Positions 36,243 to 45,408 of a stretch of 64,000 nt of DNA are shown here, piece by piece (position 1 is the first letter of the stretch; every line of letters starts with the position of its first letter). This DNA comes from Bosea sp. 685 (GTDB lineage: Bacteria; Pseudomonadota; Alphaproteobacteria; Rhizobiales; Beijerinckiaceae): NCBI RefSeq assembly GCF_031884435.1, contig NZ_CP134779.1, positions 248,001 to 312,000 of the forward strand. The letters run 5' to 3'. The notes below the pieces were generated by a model, which did not search any database, was not told where the DNA came from, and saw nothing but the letters and a program-made list of their open reading frames with translations. Position numbers and translations under genes: made by a program.

Positions 36243-37192
36243 AGACGCCTGCGACCAGCTCGCGCATGGCCGCCGGCCCGACCCCGTCGATCGTTGTCGC
36301 CGGGGTCACGGTTCGCTACGGCAACGGCGTCACCGCGGTGCACGACGCCTCGTTCGCGCTCGGGCCGGGCACGATCTGCGCGCTCGTCGGCATCAACGGT
36401 TCCGGCAAATCGACGCTCTTCAAGACCCTGATGGGGTTTCTGAAGCCGGCAAAAGGCATGGTCTCGATCGCCGGAATGGAGGTTCGCCAGGCGCTGAAGC
36501 GGGGTCTCGTCGCCTATGTGCCGCAAGCGGAGGAGGTCGATTGGAGCTTCCCCGTTCTGGTCGACGATGTCGTGATGATGGGGCGCTACGGGCATATGGG
36601 TTTCCTGCGCATCGCCGGTAAAGCTGATCGTGATGCCGTCGACGACGCCCTGGCGCGGGTCAACATGCTGGAGTTCCGCCGCAGGCAGATCGGCGAGCTC
36701 AGCGGTGGCCAGCGCAAGCGCGTCTTCCTGGCTCGCGCCCTGGCGCAGGGCGGGCGCGTCATCCTGCTTGACGAGCCCTTCACCGGCGTCGACGTCAAGA
36801 CCGAGGACCAGATCGTCGATCTGATGCGGGAGTTGCGCGCTGAGGGCCGGCTGATGCTGGTCTCGACGCATAATCTCGGCTCGATCCCCGATTTCTGCGA
36901 TCAGGTCGTGCTGGTCAACAAGACGGTTCTGGCCGCCGGGCCGACCGATACGACCTTCACCCATGCCAATCTACAGCGCGCCTTCGGTGGTGCGCTCAGG
37001 CATTTCCGGTTGGAAGGGCAGGCCTTGCATGAGGATGCGGATGCGCGCCGCGTCACCGTCATCAGCGACGATGAGCGGCCGCTCGTACTCTATGGCAAGC
37101 GCGGCCATGAGACGCTGGCCGATGGCGGCCAGACCACGCGCGGCAAAGCGAATGGCGAGAGGGCGATCGGCGGGGAGGGACGCTCGTCGTGA
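36239..37192 (+). CDS. sitB: Manganese/iron ABC transporter ATP-binding protein
   Basis: A 317-residue ATPase with Walker [10 protein letters not shown], signature [16 protein letters not shown], Walker [13 protein letters not shown] and switch His in STHN. GTG 36239 overlaps the sitA stop and gives a short leader before [17 protein letters not shown] 36266 is the first internal alternative. About 60 extra C-terminal residues ([17 protein letters not shown]) are beyond the core ATPase. It energises SitC and SitD, which follow with four-base overlaps. Confidence 0.93.
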   Translation: MKTPATSSRMAAGPTPSIVVAGVTVRYGNGVTAVHDASFALGPGTICALVGINGSGKSTLFKTLMGFLKPAKGMVSIAGMEVRQALKRGLVAYVPQAEEVDWSFPVLVDDVVMMGRYGHMGFLRIAGKADRDAVDDALARVNMLEFRRRQIGELSGGQRKRVFLARALAQGGRVILLDEPFTGVDVKTEDQIVDLMRELRAEGRLMLVSTHNLGSIPDFCDQVVLVNKTVLAAGPTDTTFTHANLQRAFGGALRHFRLEGQALHEDADARRVTVISDDERPLVLYGKRGHETLADGGQTTRGKANGERAIGGEGRSS

Positions 37193-38049
37193 TCGAATTG
37201 CTTCTGGAGCCTTTCGGCTATCAATACATGGTCAAGGCCATTTGGGTTTCGGCGCTGGTGGGCGGCGTCTGCGCCTTCCTGTCCTGCTATCTGATGCTGA
37301 AGGGCTGGTCGCTGATGGGGGATGCGCTGTCGCACGCGATCGTGCCCGGCGTAGCGCTCGCCTATCTGCTGAAGGTTCCCTATGCGGCGGGTGCCTTCTT
37401 CTCGGGGCTGCTCGCGGCGCTCGCCATGGCGCTGGTCAGGGTGCGCACGCAATTGCGCGAGGACGCGGTCATCGGCATCGTCTTCACCACCTTCTTCGCG
37501 GTGGGCCTGCTGATCGTCTCGATCAACCCGACCTCGGTCAATGTCCAGTCGATCGTGCTCGGCAACATCCTGGGCATTTCGGATGAGGACGTTCTCCAGG
37601 TCGCGATCATCGCCGCGATCTCGCTCGCCATCCTGATCGCGCGCTGGAAGGATCTGATGCTGGTCTTCTTCGACGAGAACCAGGCGCGCGCCGTCGGTCT
37701 CTCACCGACGCGGTTGAAGATCCTGTTCTTCGTCCTGCTTAGCGCCTGCACGGTCGCGGCGCTGCAGACGGTCGGCGCGATCCTCGTCATCGCCATGGTG
37801 GTGACACCGGGCGCGACTGGCTACCTATTGACCGACAGGTTCGGCGTTATGATCTGGATCGCGATCGCGATGGGCGTCGTCACCAGCGCGGCGGGGGCCT
37901 ATGCCAGCTATTTCCTCGATGGTTCGACGGGGGGGCTGATCGTGGTGTTCCAGACCGTGCTCTTCCTGCTCGCCTTCGTGTTCGCGCCCAAGCACGGCCG
38001 GCTGGCTGCTGTGCGGGCGGCGCGTATGGCTGGGGAGGCGGGGCTGTGA
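37189..38049 (+). CDS. sitC: Manganese/iron ABC transporter permease
   Basis: A 286-residue protein of the ABC-3 family with eight or so membrane segments. Conserved stretches include [35 protein letters not shown] and [18 protein letters not shown] 37189 overlaps sitB by GTGA. It is paralogous to the following sitD, an old duplication found in all four-gene sit operons. Confidence 0.93.
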   Translation: MIELLLEPFGYQYMVKAIWVSALVGGVCAFLSCYLMLKGWSLMGDALSHAIVPGVALAYLLKVPYAAGAFFSGLLAALAMALVRVRTQLREDAVIGIVFTTFFAVGLLIVSINPTSVNVQSIVLGNILGISDEDVLQVAIIAAISLAILIARWKDLMLVFFDENQARAVGLSPTRLKILFFVLLSACTVAALQTVGAILVIAMVVTPGATGYLLTDRFGVMIWIAIAMGVVTSAAGAYASYFLDGSTGGLIVVFQTVLFLLAFVFAPKHGRLAAVRAARMAGEAGL

Positions 38050-38900
38050 CGATGCTGCATGCTTGGCTTCTCAGCCCTTTCGCGCATGAGTTCATGTTGC
38101 GTGGGCTCGTCGTCGCTGTCTTGGTCGGCATCGTCTGCGCGATGCTGTCCTGCTTCCTGGTGCTCAAGGGCTGGGCCTTGATGGGCGACGCGGTGTCGCA
38201 CGCTGTCCTCCCCGGGATCGTGCTGGCCTATAGCGCAGGATTGCCGCTGATCGTTGGCGCCTTCGCCTCCGGTTTGGCCTGCGCTTTCGGCATCGGCTAC
38301 ATCAAGGAGAACAGCCGGGTCAAAGAGGACACGGTGATGGGCATCGTCTTTTCCGGCATGTTCGCGTTCGGACTGGTGCTCTTCGTCAAGGTCGAGAGCG
38401 ACCAGCACCTCAACCATATCCTGTTCGGCAACCTGCTCGGGCTACGCTGGGACGACATCGCCGAGACGGCGCTGATCGCCGTGCCGACGATCGCGATTCT
38501 GCTTCTCAAGCGTCGCGATCTTCTGCTGCATGCCTTCGATCCGGCCCATGCCCGCGCCATTGGGCTAAACGTCCGCTTGCTGCATTTCGGTTTGCTGACG
38601 ATCCTGGCGCTGACCATCGTCGCGGCGTTGAAGGCGGTCGGCATCATCCTGGTGGTGGCGATGCTGGTCGCGCCCGGCGCCATCGGCTATCTGACGACAC
38701 GGCAGTTCGACCGGATGCTGCTGGTCGCTGTTGGCGCCGCGACGCTGTCGAGCGTCTTCGGCACCATCCTGAGCTTCCATCTCGATGCGGCCACCGGCCC
38801 CTGCATCGTGGTGGTGCAGGCCGGGTTCTTCCTGGTGGCGCTCGCCGGCAATCTGATGCGTGCATCGCGGCGGGCGAGCGTGGTTCAGCTGCCGGGCTGA
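38046..38900 (+). CDS. sitD: Manganese/iron ABC transporter permease
   Basis: A 284-residue ABC-3 permease with the same pattern as SitC (GIVCAMLSCFLVLKGWALMG, DAVSHAVLPGIVLAY, LVAPGAIGYLTTRQF). The GTG start overlaps the sitC stop. It ends the operon; the transglutaminase-like gene is convergent three bases later. With sitC it forms a heterodimeric channel for manganese or ferrous iron. Confidence 0.93.
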   Translation: MTMLHAWLLSPFAHEFMLRGLVVAVLVGIVCAMLSCFLVLKGWALMGDAVSHAVLPGIVLAYSAGLPLIVGAFASGLACAFGIGYIKENSRVKEDTVMGIVFSGMFAFGLVLFVKVESDQHLNHILFGNLLGLRWDDIAETALIAVPTIAILLLKRRDLLLHAFDPAHARAIGLNVRLLHFGLLTILALTIVAALKAVGIILVVAMLVAPGAIGYLTTRQFDRMLLVAVGAATLSSVFGTILSFHLDAATGPCIVVVQAGFFLVALAGNLMRASRRASVVQLPG

Positions 38901-38903
38901 TTG

Positions 38904-39710
38904 TCATGCGGCCTGCTGGTCGGCCTCGTCCTGCAGGCGCACCACCGTGATGCTCTGGTTCAGGCATTGGCAATTGTACTCGCTGGTCAGGAAAGCGATG
39001 TCGGCGGCGTCGCGCCCGCTTGCGATCCTGACCAGCCCTTCAACGGGAGCGAGCCGGGTCGGGTCGACAAGCCACCAGCGCCCGTCGAGAAACACCTCGT
39101 AGACGGCGTGGAAATCCGGGGGATCGAGGTCGAGCGCATAGGCGCTGACCGCACGCGCCGGGATGTTCAGGGCCCGCGTCAAAGCGATGCCGAGATGGGT
39201 GAAGTCGCGGCAGACGCCGGCCCGGTCGATGAAGGTCTGCTCGGCGGTGGTCAGTGCGTGGCTGACGCCATGGACATAGTCGAGATGGGTATGGAGCCAG
39301 TCGAGGACGCTGAGAACGCGCGCACCGCCGCCCTGGACCATGCGGAACTCGCGCTGGGCGAAGCGCATGAATTCGTCGGAGGGGCAGAAACGGCTGGGCA
39401 GCAGGTAAGGCAACACGTCCCGGGGCAGTTCCGACCAGTCGTGCTGGCGGGCGCTGGATGAGAGCGGCGCCCGCATGCCGTTATCGACGATGGCGTTGTA
39501 CCGGATCTCGACCTGGCCGGAGAGCGCCGCGCGGAAGCGCCTCTCGCCTGTCGTGGGGTCCTCATCGTGGATCAACGCGGCTCCCGGCGTGACGCTGAGC
39601 TCTTCCGAAAGGATGACCTGGTCGGGCGATCTCGCGGCTTCGAGCGCGGCGATGATTTGTGTCGCGCCGCCAAAACCATAGGTCAGCGTCGCCGCGATCG
39701 AGAGCTTCAT
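38904..39710 (-). CDS. Transglutaminase-like cysteine protease family protein
   Basis: A 268-residue protein with the catalytic triad of the transglutaminase fold: Cys167 in AGVCRDFTHL, His201 in DFHAVYEVFLDG and Asp216 in WWLVDPT. The N-terminal 100 residues are beta-rich. No signal peptide is visible, so a cytoplasmic peptidase role is likely. This type is common in Rhizobiales with unknown substrate. It lies between sitD and the LLM oxidoreductase, the latter on the same strand. Confidence 0.88.
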   Translation of the reverse strand: MKLSIAATLTYGFGGATQIIAALEAARSPDQVILSEELSVTPGAALIHDEDPTTGERRFRAALSGQVEIRYNAIVDNGMRAPLSSSARQHDWSELPRDVLPYLLPSRFCPSDEFMRFAQREFRMVQGGGARVLSVLDWLHTHLDYVHGVSHALTTAEQTFIDRAGVCRDFTHLGIALTRALNIPARAVSAYALDLDPPDFHAVYEVFLDGRWWLVDPTRLAPVEGLVRIASGRDAADIAFLTSEYNCQCLNQSITVVRLQDEADQQAA

Positions 39711-39783
39711 GAGATTCCCCGGGGCATGCGTGTGAGAACGAGACGGTCAAACGCCGTCCCGGGATTGAAGTTCCGGCGCGGCG

Positions 39784-40791
39784 TCAGGCTGCCGAGCGTG
39801 CCAGACCGATCTCCGGCGCGATCTGCGCCAGGATCTCGTAGGACCGCTTGCGCGCCGCTTGGTCGTGAATCGGCGCGGTGACCATGATCTCATCGGCGGA
39901 TGTCGCTGCGATGAAGGCACCGAGCTCTCGCTTGATCGTCTCGGGCGAGCCGATGAAGGCATAGCGCAGCATCTGCGAGACATGCGCCTTCTCGGCCGGT
40001 GACCAGTATTGCTCGATATCGGCGATCGGCGGCTGGAGCTTGCCGCGCGCGCCGCGGACCATGCCGACGAAGCGCTGCTGCAGGGAGGTCGCGAGATAGC
40101 GCGCCTCGGCGTCGGTCTCGGCGGCGACGACGTTGATGCCGGGCATGGCGTAGGGCTTTGCCGCCTGTTCCGACGGCTTGAAGCGTTCACGATAGATCGC
40201 CAGGGCCTGGATCAGCGCATCCGGAGCGAAATGCGAGGCGAAGGCGTAGGGCAGGCCGAGCTCTGCTGCGAGCTGCGCGCCGAACAGGCTCGATCCGAGG
40301 ATCCAGAGCGGCACGCGCAGGCCCGCGCCCGGCACGGCCTGGACCGCCTGGTTCGGCCCCGCTGGCTCGAAAAAGGCCTGCACCTCGAGCACGTCTTGCG
40401 GAAACTGGTCCGAGGCCATCGGGTCGCGCCGCAGCGCCCGCAATGTGCGCTGGTCGGTCCCCGGCGCGCGGCCGAGGCCGAGATCGATGCGGCCCGGAAA
40501 GAGCGCTTCCAGCGTGCCGAACTGTTCGGCGATGACCAGCGGGGCGTGGTTGGGCAGCATCACGCCTCCGGCGCCGACGCGGATCGTGCTGGTCGCTCCG
40601 GCGAGTGCGCCAATCACCACGGCGGTCGCGGCGCTGGCGATGCCGGTCATGTTGTGGTGTTCGGCGACCCAGTAGCGCCGATAGCCCAGGGCTTCGGCAT
40701 GGCGGATGAGCTCGATCGAGTTCCGGAGCGCGTCACCCGCCTCCTGGCCTTCGACGACGGGAACGAGGTCGAGAACGGAAATGGCGACCAT
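39784..40791 (-). CDS. Luciferase-like (LLM class) flavin-dependent oxidoreductase
   Basis: A 335-residue TIM-barrel flavoprotein of the bacterial luciferase superfamily, single-domain group: [12 protein letters not shown] at the N-terminus, [40 protein letters not shown] and [19 protein letters not shown]. It probably uses FMNH2 or F420-like cofactor; the family annotation does not give the substrate. ATG 40791 is the conserved start, not the longer frame to 40893. Confidence 0.9.
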   Translation of the reverse strand: MVAISVLDLVPVVEGQEAGDALRNSIELIRHAEALGYRRYWVAEHHNMTGIASAATAVVIGALAGATSTIRVGAGGVMLPNHAPLVIAEQFGTLEALFPGRIDLGLGRAPGTDQRTLRALRRDPMASDQFPQDVLEVQAFFEPAGPNQAVQAVPGAGLRVPLWILGSSLFGAQLAAELGLPYAFASHFAPDALIQALAIYRERFKPSEQAAKPYAMPGINVVAAETDAEARYLATSLQQRFVGMVRGARGKLQPPIADIEQYWSPAEKAHVSQMLRYAFIGSPETIKRELGAFIAATSADEIMVTAPIHDQAARKRSYEILAQIAPEIGLARSAA

Positions 40792-40986
40792 GGCGGCCTC
40801 TGCTCTGGCGCGTCGGCGGGAAACCGCGGTTGTGCCGCAGGCCGAGGCGCGAATCCTGAAAGGACCATGCAGATGGGTGTGGCGGCCAGGCAATCCAATG
40901 CGTGGCCGTGCGTATCATGACGCGTCTGCGTCAGCTTCATGGCGCGGTGGCCGAGCGCCCCGTCTTTATGATCCCGCCGCGTGGGC

Positions 40987-41757
40987 TCATCGCGAGCTGG
41001 CTGTCACGGCGTGCTCCCGTTCGAGCGCGGCGCAGAGCGCAGGGCCGATCCGGCGATAGACGGCGGCGTAGTCCCTGTAGTGAACGCCGTCGACCATGGG
41101 CAGGCCGGGTGTGAAGGGGTTGGCGACCAGGCAGCCGTTCGTTGCCTTGCAGGTGCTTTCCGCCAACGCCCCGATACGCTCGGCCGCCTCCGCCGAGAAG
41201 CCCTCGGCCCTGGCCGTGTCGATGGGCGGGACGCCGGTGACGAGCACGATGCGGGATGTGCGTTGCAAGGTCCCGAGCAGCGGCTCGAAGCTCGCCTCGA
41301 AACGCATTGCTGCCTCGTATTCGTTGCTGAAACGCTTGGCGTTGGCGTCATTGGTGCCGATGGTCAGAATCACGGCGCGCGGCGGATGCGGTAGCGGCAG
41401 TCCCGCAAGGAAATCGGCATAGGCGCTGGCGGTCGCCCCGGAAACCCCGGCATTGACGAGCGGCAGGCCGCACAGCCTGCGCGTGGGCCAGCGCTCGATA
41501 TGGGAATCGCCGGCAGCCAGCAGGTAATCGCCCTCGATCCGGCCGAGATCGGCGGTGACGGCTTGAAGCCGGGTGGCGCGATAGGGCGGCGCTGAGCCGG
41601 CACGGCCGAACCCGTAGCCCGCGAGCGAGCCTAGCAGCAAGGCGAGGGGCAGGATGATGAGCGCCAAGGTAAGGGGATGGCGCAGCACGATCTTGCCGAG
41701 ACGTTCGAGCACGGGTGGCAAACGCAAGGCGCCGTCCAGCAGGCGGCGAGGGATCAT
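40987..41757 (-). CDS. Membrane-anchored SGNH/GDSL hydrolase
   Basis: A 256-residue protein with one N-terminal membrane helix (about 28-50, LTLALIILPLALLLGSLAGY) and a periplasmic SGNH domain: AAGDSHIERW (nucleophile Ser), NAGVSGA (Gly), IGTNDAN (Asn) and DGVHYRDY (Asp/His). It probably removes acetyl or acyl esters from a cell-surface polymer. Start ATG 41757 overlaps the stop of the upstream small membrane protein gene, so the two are coupled. Confidence 0.85.
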   Translation of the reverse strand: MIPRRLLDGALRLPPVLERLGKIVLRHPLTLALIILPLALLLGSLAGYGFGRAGSAPPYRATRLQAVTADLGRIEGDYLLAAGDSHIERWPTRRLCGLPLVNAGVSGATASAYADFLAGLPLPHPPRAVILTIGTNDANAKRFSNEYEAAMRFEASFEPLLGTLQRTSRIVLVTGVPPIDTARAEGFSAEAAERIGALAESTCKATNGCLVANPFTPGLPMVDGVHYRDYAAVYRRIGPALCAALEREHAVTASSR

Positions 41758-42077
41758 CGGGCGCGTCCCCGCGGCGGCAGCGCGCAGCCATCGGCGGGCC
41801 CTGCTGGTACGGAGGAGAGCTGCACCGGTCGGCCGGTCACTGGATCGCGAAAGCCGCGCCGACCGCAACCGTTCTCGCTCGAGGACAAGCCGTCATAAAC
41901 CATGAGGGCCGGCAGCAGCATCAGCCAGAGCGAGACGCCGGCGAGCAGCAGCAACTGGATGGCGGTGCGCCGAAGCCATTCGCGCCGAAGCCATGGCTGC
42001 AGCTTGCCGGGCAGAATCTTGCCGGAGAGGATGTCAGCGCGGACATGATTAGATATGATTTGGGTCGAGGTCATCAT
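41754..42077 (-). CDS. Small membrane protein coupled to SGNH hydrolase
   Basis: A 107-residue protein with a basic N-terminal part (QPWLRREWLRRTA), one membrane helix (about 40-62, IQLLLLAGVSLWLMLLPALM) and a C-terminal Cys-containing stretch (SENGCGRRGFRDPVTGRPV). No family is recognised. ATG codons at 42077 and 42074 are adjacent. The TGATG overlap with the hydrolase start suggests that the two proteins work together in envelope polymer modification. Confidence 0.65.
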   Translation of the reverse strand: MMTSTQIISNHVRADILSGKILPGKLQPWLRREWLRRTAIQLLLLAGVSLWLMLLPALMVYDGLSSSENGCGRRGFRDPVTGRPVQLSSVPAGPADGCALPPRGRAR

Positions 42078-42164
42078 TCGCGCCAGAGTGTCGGCGCCGT
42101 GTTTTGCGAAATGACGTCCAGGATTCGGGTATCTGGTATCGGTGCTTTTCCAGAAGCCCGTCTA

Positions 42165-42183
42165 GAAACAATTGGAAACAATT
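42165..42183 (+). promoter_or_regulatory. Direct repeat upstream of a response regulator gene
   Basis: GAAACAATT occurs twice with ten bases between starts (42165 and 42175), 41 bases before the regulator start. OmpR/PhoB-type regulators bind direct repeats with this spacing, so an autoregulatory site is likely. Confidence 0.45.
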
Positions 42184-42223
42184 CCATCGCGACCGTGCCG
42201 CGTGCTGGGTTTAAGGCCGCCTG

Positions 42224-42940
42224 ATGAACCGAACCGCACATATCCTGATCGTCGAGGACGACCGCGAGATCGCGACGCTCGTCTCGCGCTTCCTCCGCAA
42301 CAATGACTATCGCGTCAAGACCGTGGCGAACGGGCGCGAGATGGATGTCGCCCTGCGCGACGGCCGTTTCGACCTGATCGTGCTCGACCTGATGCTCCCG
42401 GGCGAGGACGGGTTGAGCCTGTGCCGGCGGCTGCGGGCGGACGGCGCAATGCCGATCATCATGCTCACGGCCAAGGCCGAGGAGATCGACCGCATCCTCG
42501 GCCTCGAAATGGGGGCCGACGACTATCTCGTGAAGCCGTTCAATCCGCGCGAATTGCTCGCCCGCATCCGCGCCGTGCTCAGGCGGGCCTCCGCCCAGAG
42601 CCAGCCTGAGATCGGCGAGAGCGTCTTCCTCAGCTTTGCCGGCTGGAAGCTCGACAAGGCGGTCCGGCGGCTGTTCAACCCTGCCGGGGAGCGCGTGGCG
42701 CTGACCGGGGCAGAGCTCGATCTGCTGCTTGCCTTCTGCGAGCGGCCGCGCCGGGTGCTTTCGCGCGACCAGTTGCTTGACCTCACGCAAGGCCGTGCGG
42801 CTGCGCCGTTCGAGCGCTCGATCGACGTGCTTGTCAGCCGCCTCAGGCAGAAGATGGAGAGCAATCCGCGCGAACCGGAGATGATTCAGACCATCCGATC
42901 GGGCGGCTATATGTTCTCGCCGGAGATCGAGGCGGGATGA
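42224..42940 (+). CDS. OmpR-family response regulator
   Basis: A 238-residue regulator: receiver domain with phosphoacceptor Asp55 (IVLDLMLPGEDG) and Lys104 (LVKPFNPRELL), then a winged-helix DNA-binding domain (about 135-235) with VALTGAELDLLLAFCERPRR and DVLVSRLRQKMESNP. The downstream histidine kinase overlaps by ATGA, so they are a pair. It resembles the OmpR/EnvZ-like group; the stimulus is unknown. Confidence 0.93.
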   Translation: MNRTAHILIVEDDREIATLVSRFLRNNDYRVKTVANGREMDVALRDGRFDLIVLDLMLPGEDGLSLCRRLRADGAMPIIMLTAKAEEIDRILGLEMGADDYLVKPFNPRELLARIRAVLRRASAQSQPEIGESVFLSFAGWKLDKAVRRLFNPAGERVALTGAELDLLLAFCERPRRVLSRDQLLDLTQGRAAAPFERSIDVLVSRLRQKMESNPREPEMIQTIRSGGYMFSPEIEAG

Positions 42941-44286
42941 AGCGTTTCCTGCTGCGCCTGCTACCGGCCCGGGCCGCCGCGCAAATCGCGGTCATCGTCG
43001 CCGGTTCGCTGATCCTCGCCAACATCGTCACGGCGGCCGTGCTGCTGACGTTGCTGCCGGCGGAGCTGCGTCGGGTTCCGCGCTTCTCCTATGTAACCGA
43101 ACTGGTGTCGCTGGCCCAATTGCATGATGCGGCGACGACGCCGGAATTGAAGGCCGCCATCATCGAGGCAGCCACCAGGGCAAATCCGCGGTTGTCGCGG
43201 TTGGAGCCGGGGCAAGGAACGCCCCTGCGCAACCCGAACAGGCATGACGAGGCCCTGCTGGAATTGCTTGAGCAGGACCTTTCCGGCCTCGGACAGGCGC
43301 TGCTGCTTGAGAACGATGCTCAGCCCAGGCGGGAGCTGCCGCCGGCTGTGGCCTTGCGCTTCGCTGATGGAACCGGGTTGGTGATCGAGCCGCCCGCCAT
43401 GACGCCGCCGCCGCGCGGCACGGCCTTCATTTTCTACATGATCACGATGGTGGCCTCGCTTGCCATGTTGATCGGGCTTTTGTCGCTCTGGGCGACGCGG
43501 GCGGTGGTCTCGCCGCTGTCGCAATTGGCTGCTGCCGCCGACCGCTTTGATCCTGATCGCGATGAGGCGGTCGCGCTCGATCATGGCCCTGTCGAGGTCA
43601 AGCGGCTCGCCGCCGCCTTCGGGGCGATGGCGGCGCGCATCCGCCGGCTCGTCGATGAGCGAACGCGGATGCTGGCGGCCGTCAGCCATGATCTGCGCAC
43701 GCCGATCACGCGGCTGCGCTTGCGCACCGAGGAGATCGGCGATGACGACAAGCGCCGCGCCATCCTGGCCGATCTGGCGTTGATGGAGCGTATGGTCAGC
43801 GGGGCCTTGTCCTATCTGCGCGAGGGGCGCGCCTCGGGCAGCATGGTCGCGACCGATGTTCCGGCCTTGCTTCAGACGGTTTGCGATGATTTCGCCGATC
43901 TCGGGCATATCGTCGTCTATGAGGGGCCGATCCGCGCCTCGGCCTTGTGCGATGCTGATCAGATGACGCGCGCCGTCACCAACCTCGTCGACAATGCGAT
44001 CAAGTTCGGCGGCAAGGCGGTGGTGCGGCTCGACGATGGTGAGGCCGAGAATGTCGCCATCGTGGTCGAGGATGATGGCCCGGGCATTGCCCCGGAGCAT
44101 CGCGAGAAGGTGTTCGAGCCGTTCTATCGCGCCGATCGCGCCCGGACCCTGCGCGAGAGCAGCGGTTTCGGTCTGGGGCTCGCCATTGTCCGCGCCATTG
44201 CCGAGGCGCATCGCGGTGGTCTGACGCTGTCCGAGCGGCCGGGCGGCGGGCTCGTGGCGCGGATCGCCTGGCCACGGCGCTGGTGA
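42937..44286 (+). CDS. EnvZ-like sensor histidine kinase
   Basis: A 449-residue membrane kinase. Two membrane segments (about 17-42 and 163-187) flank a periplasmic sensor region of about 120 residues. HAMP follows (about 187-240), then the H-box VSHDLRTPITRLR (His251), N-box TNLVDNAIKFGG, G1 VEDDGPGIAP and G2 GFGLGLAIVRAIAEAH. It phosphorylates the adjacent regulator. Nothing in the context reveals its signal, though envelope stress is common for this type. Confidence 0.93.
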   Translation: MKRFLLRLLPARAAAQIAVIVAGSLILANIVTAAVLLTLLPAELRRVPRFSYVTELVSLAQLHDAATTPELKAAIIEAATRANPRLSRLEPGQGTPLRNPNRHDEALLELLEQDLSGLGQALLLENDAQPRRELPPAVALRFADGTGLVIEPPAMTPPPRGTAFIFYMITMVASLAMLIGLLSLWATRAVVSPLSQLAAAADRFDPDRDEAVALDHGPVEVKRLAAAFGAMAARIRRLVDERTRMLAAVSHDLRTPITRLRLRTEEIGDDDKRRAILADLALMERMVSGALSYLREGRASGSMVATDVPALLQTVCDDFADLGHIVVYEGPIRASALCDADQMTRAVTNLVDNAIKFGGKAVVRLDDGEAENVAIVVEDDGPGIAPEHREKVFEPFYRADRARTLRESSGFGLGLAIVRAIAEAHRGGLTLSERPGGGLVARIAWPRRW

Positions 44287-44371
44287 GCCTGGCTGCCGCG
44301 GAACGTGCATTGGTTTTGCGCGTTCACTCCTCAACGAAGGCGTCTGGCACGTCTGAAAGAGGAGATTTCAC

Positions 44372-44554
44372 ATGGCGACCGTCAATCGGGCCAAGGAAAG
44401 CCTGCGCAAGGAACAGCAGGAGCAGAAGCAGGCCAGTCGCGGCAAGGGCCGGGATGCCGATCTGCATGAGGCGCTGAAGGGTACATTCCCGGCGAGCGAT
44501 CCCGTCGCGTCGCAGACCGCGACCAAGCCTGGCGCGAAGAAGCGCACGCATTGA
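44372..44554 (+). CDS. Small FPASDP-motif protein
   Basis: A 60-residue, highly charged protein with GAAAGAGGAG ahead of ATG 44372. The N-terminal half is Lys/Glu/Gln-rich (RKEQQEQKQASRGKGRD) and probably disordered. The C-terminal half carries LHEALKGTFPASDPVASQ, a motif recurring in short alphaproteobacterial proteins linked to general stress regulons. Function unknown. Confidence 0.72.
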   Translation: MATVNRAKESLRKEQQEQKQASRGKGRDADLHEALKGTFPASDPVASQTATKPGAKKRTH

Positions 44555-44561
44555 GGCGGTG

Positions 44562-45182
44562 TCAGGCCGCGGGAGACGGTAGGGCGATGGTCGCAATGAC
44601 GGCGAGCCCTGTCACGGCCTTGAGCGATACGGCAATCCTGGCTTCGATCAGGAGTGCGTGCCCTGGCTCGATCCGGACAGGCTTCGCGTCGCAGCTGCCC
44701 GTGACGGCATTCTCCGGCGCGTAGATGACATGGCTTCCCGCGCCTAAAATGCCGTCCTGCCCCGTCGTTGCAACGATGAGGTCAATCTCGCAGAGCGCCC
44801 TGTCGGCGATCAGGTTCACCACTTCGACCGGGCCATTCTCGAGGCGGCTGATGATCGGCGTGCCGCCATCATAGCGGACGGGTTTGAAGGGGCTGCGCAG
44901 GTCGATCTCGCTTGCCGGCGTTTCGAGGCTTGCCTGCGTTTCGAGAACGAGGCCGCTCCCGGCGATGACGAGTTGCAGGCGCTCATAGCCGGCGAGATCG
45001 GAAAATGGCCCGGGCGCGACGATGCTGGTGCGGCCGAAGCGCCAGATCATGCCCTCCCAGCTGCCCGGCGCGGCACCCTCACGATAGGCGTCGGCGATGT
45101 CGATGGTGACACCGCCGCCATTCTTCCAAGGCGTACGCCGGAAACTCTCGGGCGGAAGCGGGGTGAAGCTCGCAGCGCTCAT
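44562..45182 (-). CDS. HutD/Ves family cupin protein
   Basis: A 206-residue cupin-fold protein: RRTPWKNGGGVTIDIA near the N-terminus, WRFGRTSIVAPGPFSDLAGY and ERLQLVIAGSGLVL are typical of HutD. HutD accompanies histidine-utilisation genes in pseudomonads and may regulate flux; no hut gene is nearby here. It is convergent with the small FPASDP gene. Confidence 0.87.
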   Translation of the reverse strand: MSAASFTPLPPESFRRTPWKNGGGVTIDIADAYREGAAPGSWEGMIWRFGRTSIVAPGPFSDLAGYERLQLVIAGSGLVLETQASLETPASEIDLRSPFKPVRYDGGTPIISRLENGPVEVVNLIADRALCEIDLIVATTGQDGILGAGSHVIYAPENAVTGSCDAKPVRIEPGHALLIEARIAVSLKAVTGLAVIATIALPSPAA

Positions 45183-45192
45183 CGTGCAACCC

Positions 45193-45256
45193 TAGCTTTT
45201 GTTTTTACGCGCGTTCTTCACGCGAACGGGTGTCCGCTTCGCCCGAGAATGCTCTA
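45193..45256. repeat. Family B palindromic element
   Basis: CTTTTGTTTTTACGCGCGTT, CTTCACGCGAACGGGTGTCC and GCTTCGCCCGAGAATGCTCT match the elements at 13343 and 21352 with a few substitutions. It lies just upstream of the HutD gene and marks the left edge of the uptake cluster. Confidence 0.75.
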
Positions 45257-45302
45257 GTTCTGTTAGATCTCACAGCCCCTTGTCGCTCTTGACTTTGATA
45301 TA

Positions 45303-45324
45303 AAAAACGGTTCAGTCTGTTTTT
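45303..45324. promoter_or_regulatory. Possible operator upstream of the uptake operon
   Basis: AAAAACGG-TTCAGT-CTGTTTTT is a near-perfect palindrome in the most AT-rich part of the 45258-45408 interval, next to TATAAA at 45299. It could bind the TetR protein encoded at the cluster end. GAAGGTGA lies before ATG 45409. Confidence 0.35.
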
Positions 45325-45408
45325 AATATGTGAAAGCGGCCTCCACGATTGTGCAGGAGCGCCGCCGTCCCTCCATCTGAAGCAGCCCTCATCAGAAGGT
45401 GATATCGC

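Noticed and set aside
35322..38900. Zinc importer znuABC
   Set aside because: The receptor has Glu202 in SSEGAFSYL and no His-rich loop, and there are two permease genes, all of which fit the Mn/Fe SitABCD type.
37189..38900. Recent tandem duplication of a permease gene
   Set aside because: SitC and SitD are too divergent and both belong to the normal four-gene operon; the duplication is ancient.
40918..40933. TGACGC-GTCT-GCGTCA as an operator for the LLM oxidoreductase gene
   Set aside because: The six-base arms are short for GC-rich DNA and no regulator gene is adjacent, so it could easily be chance.
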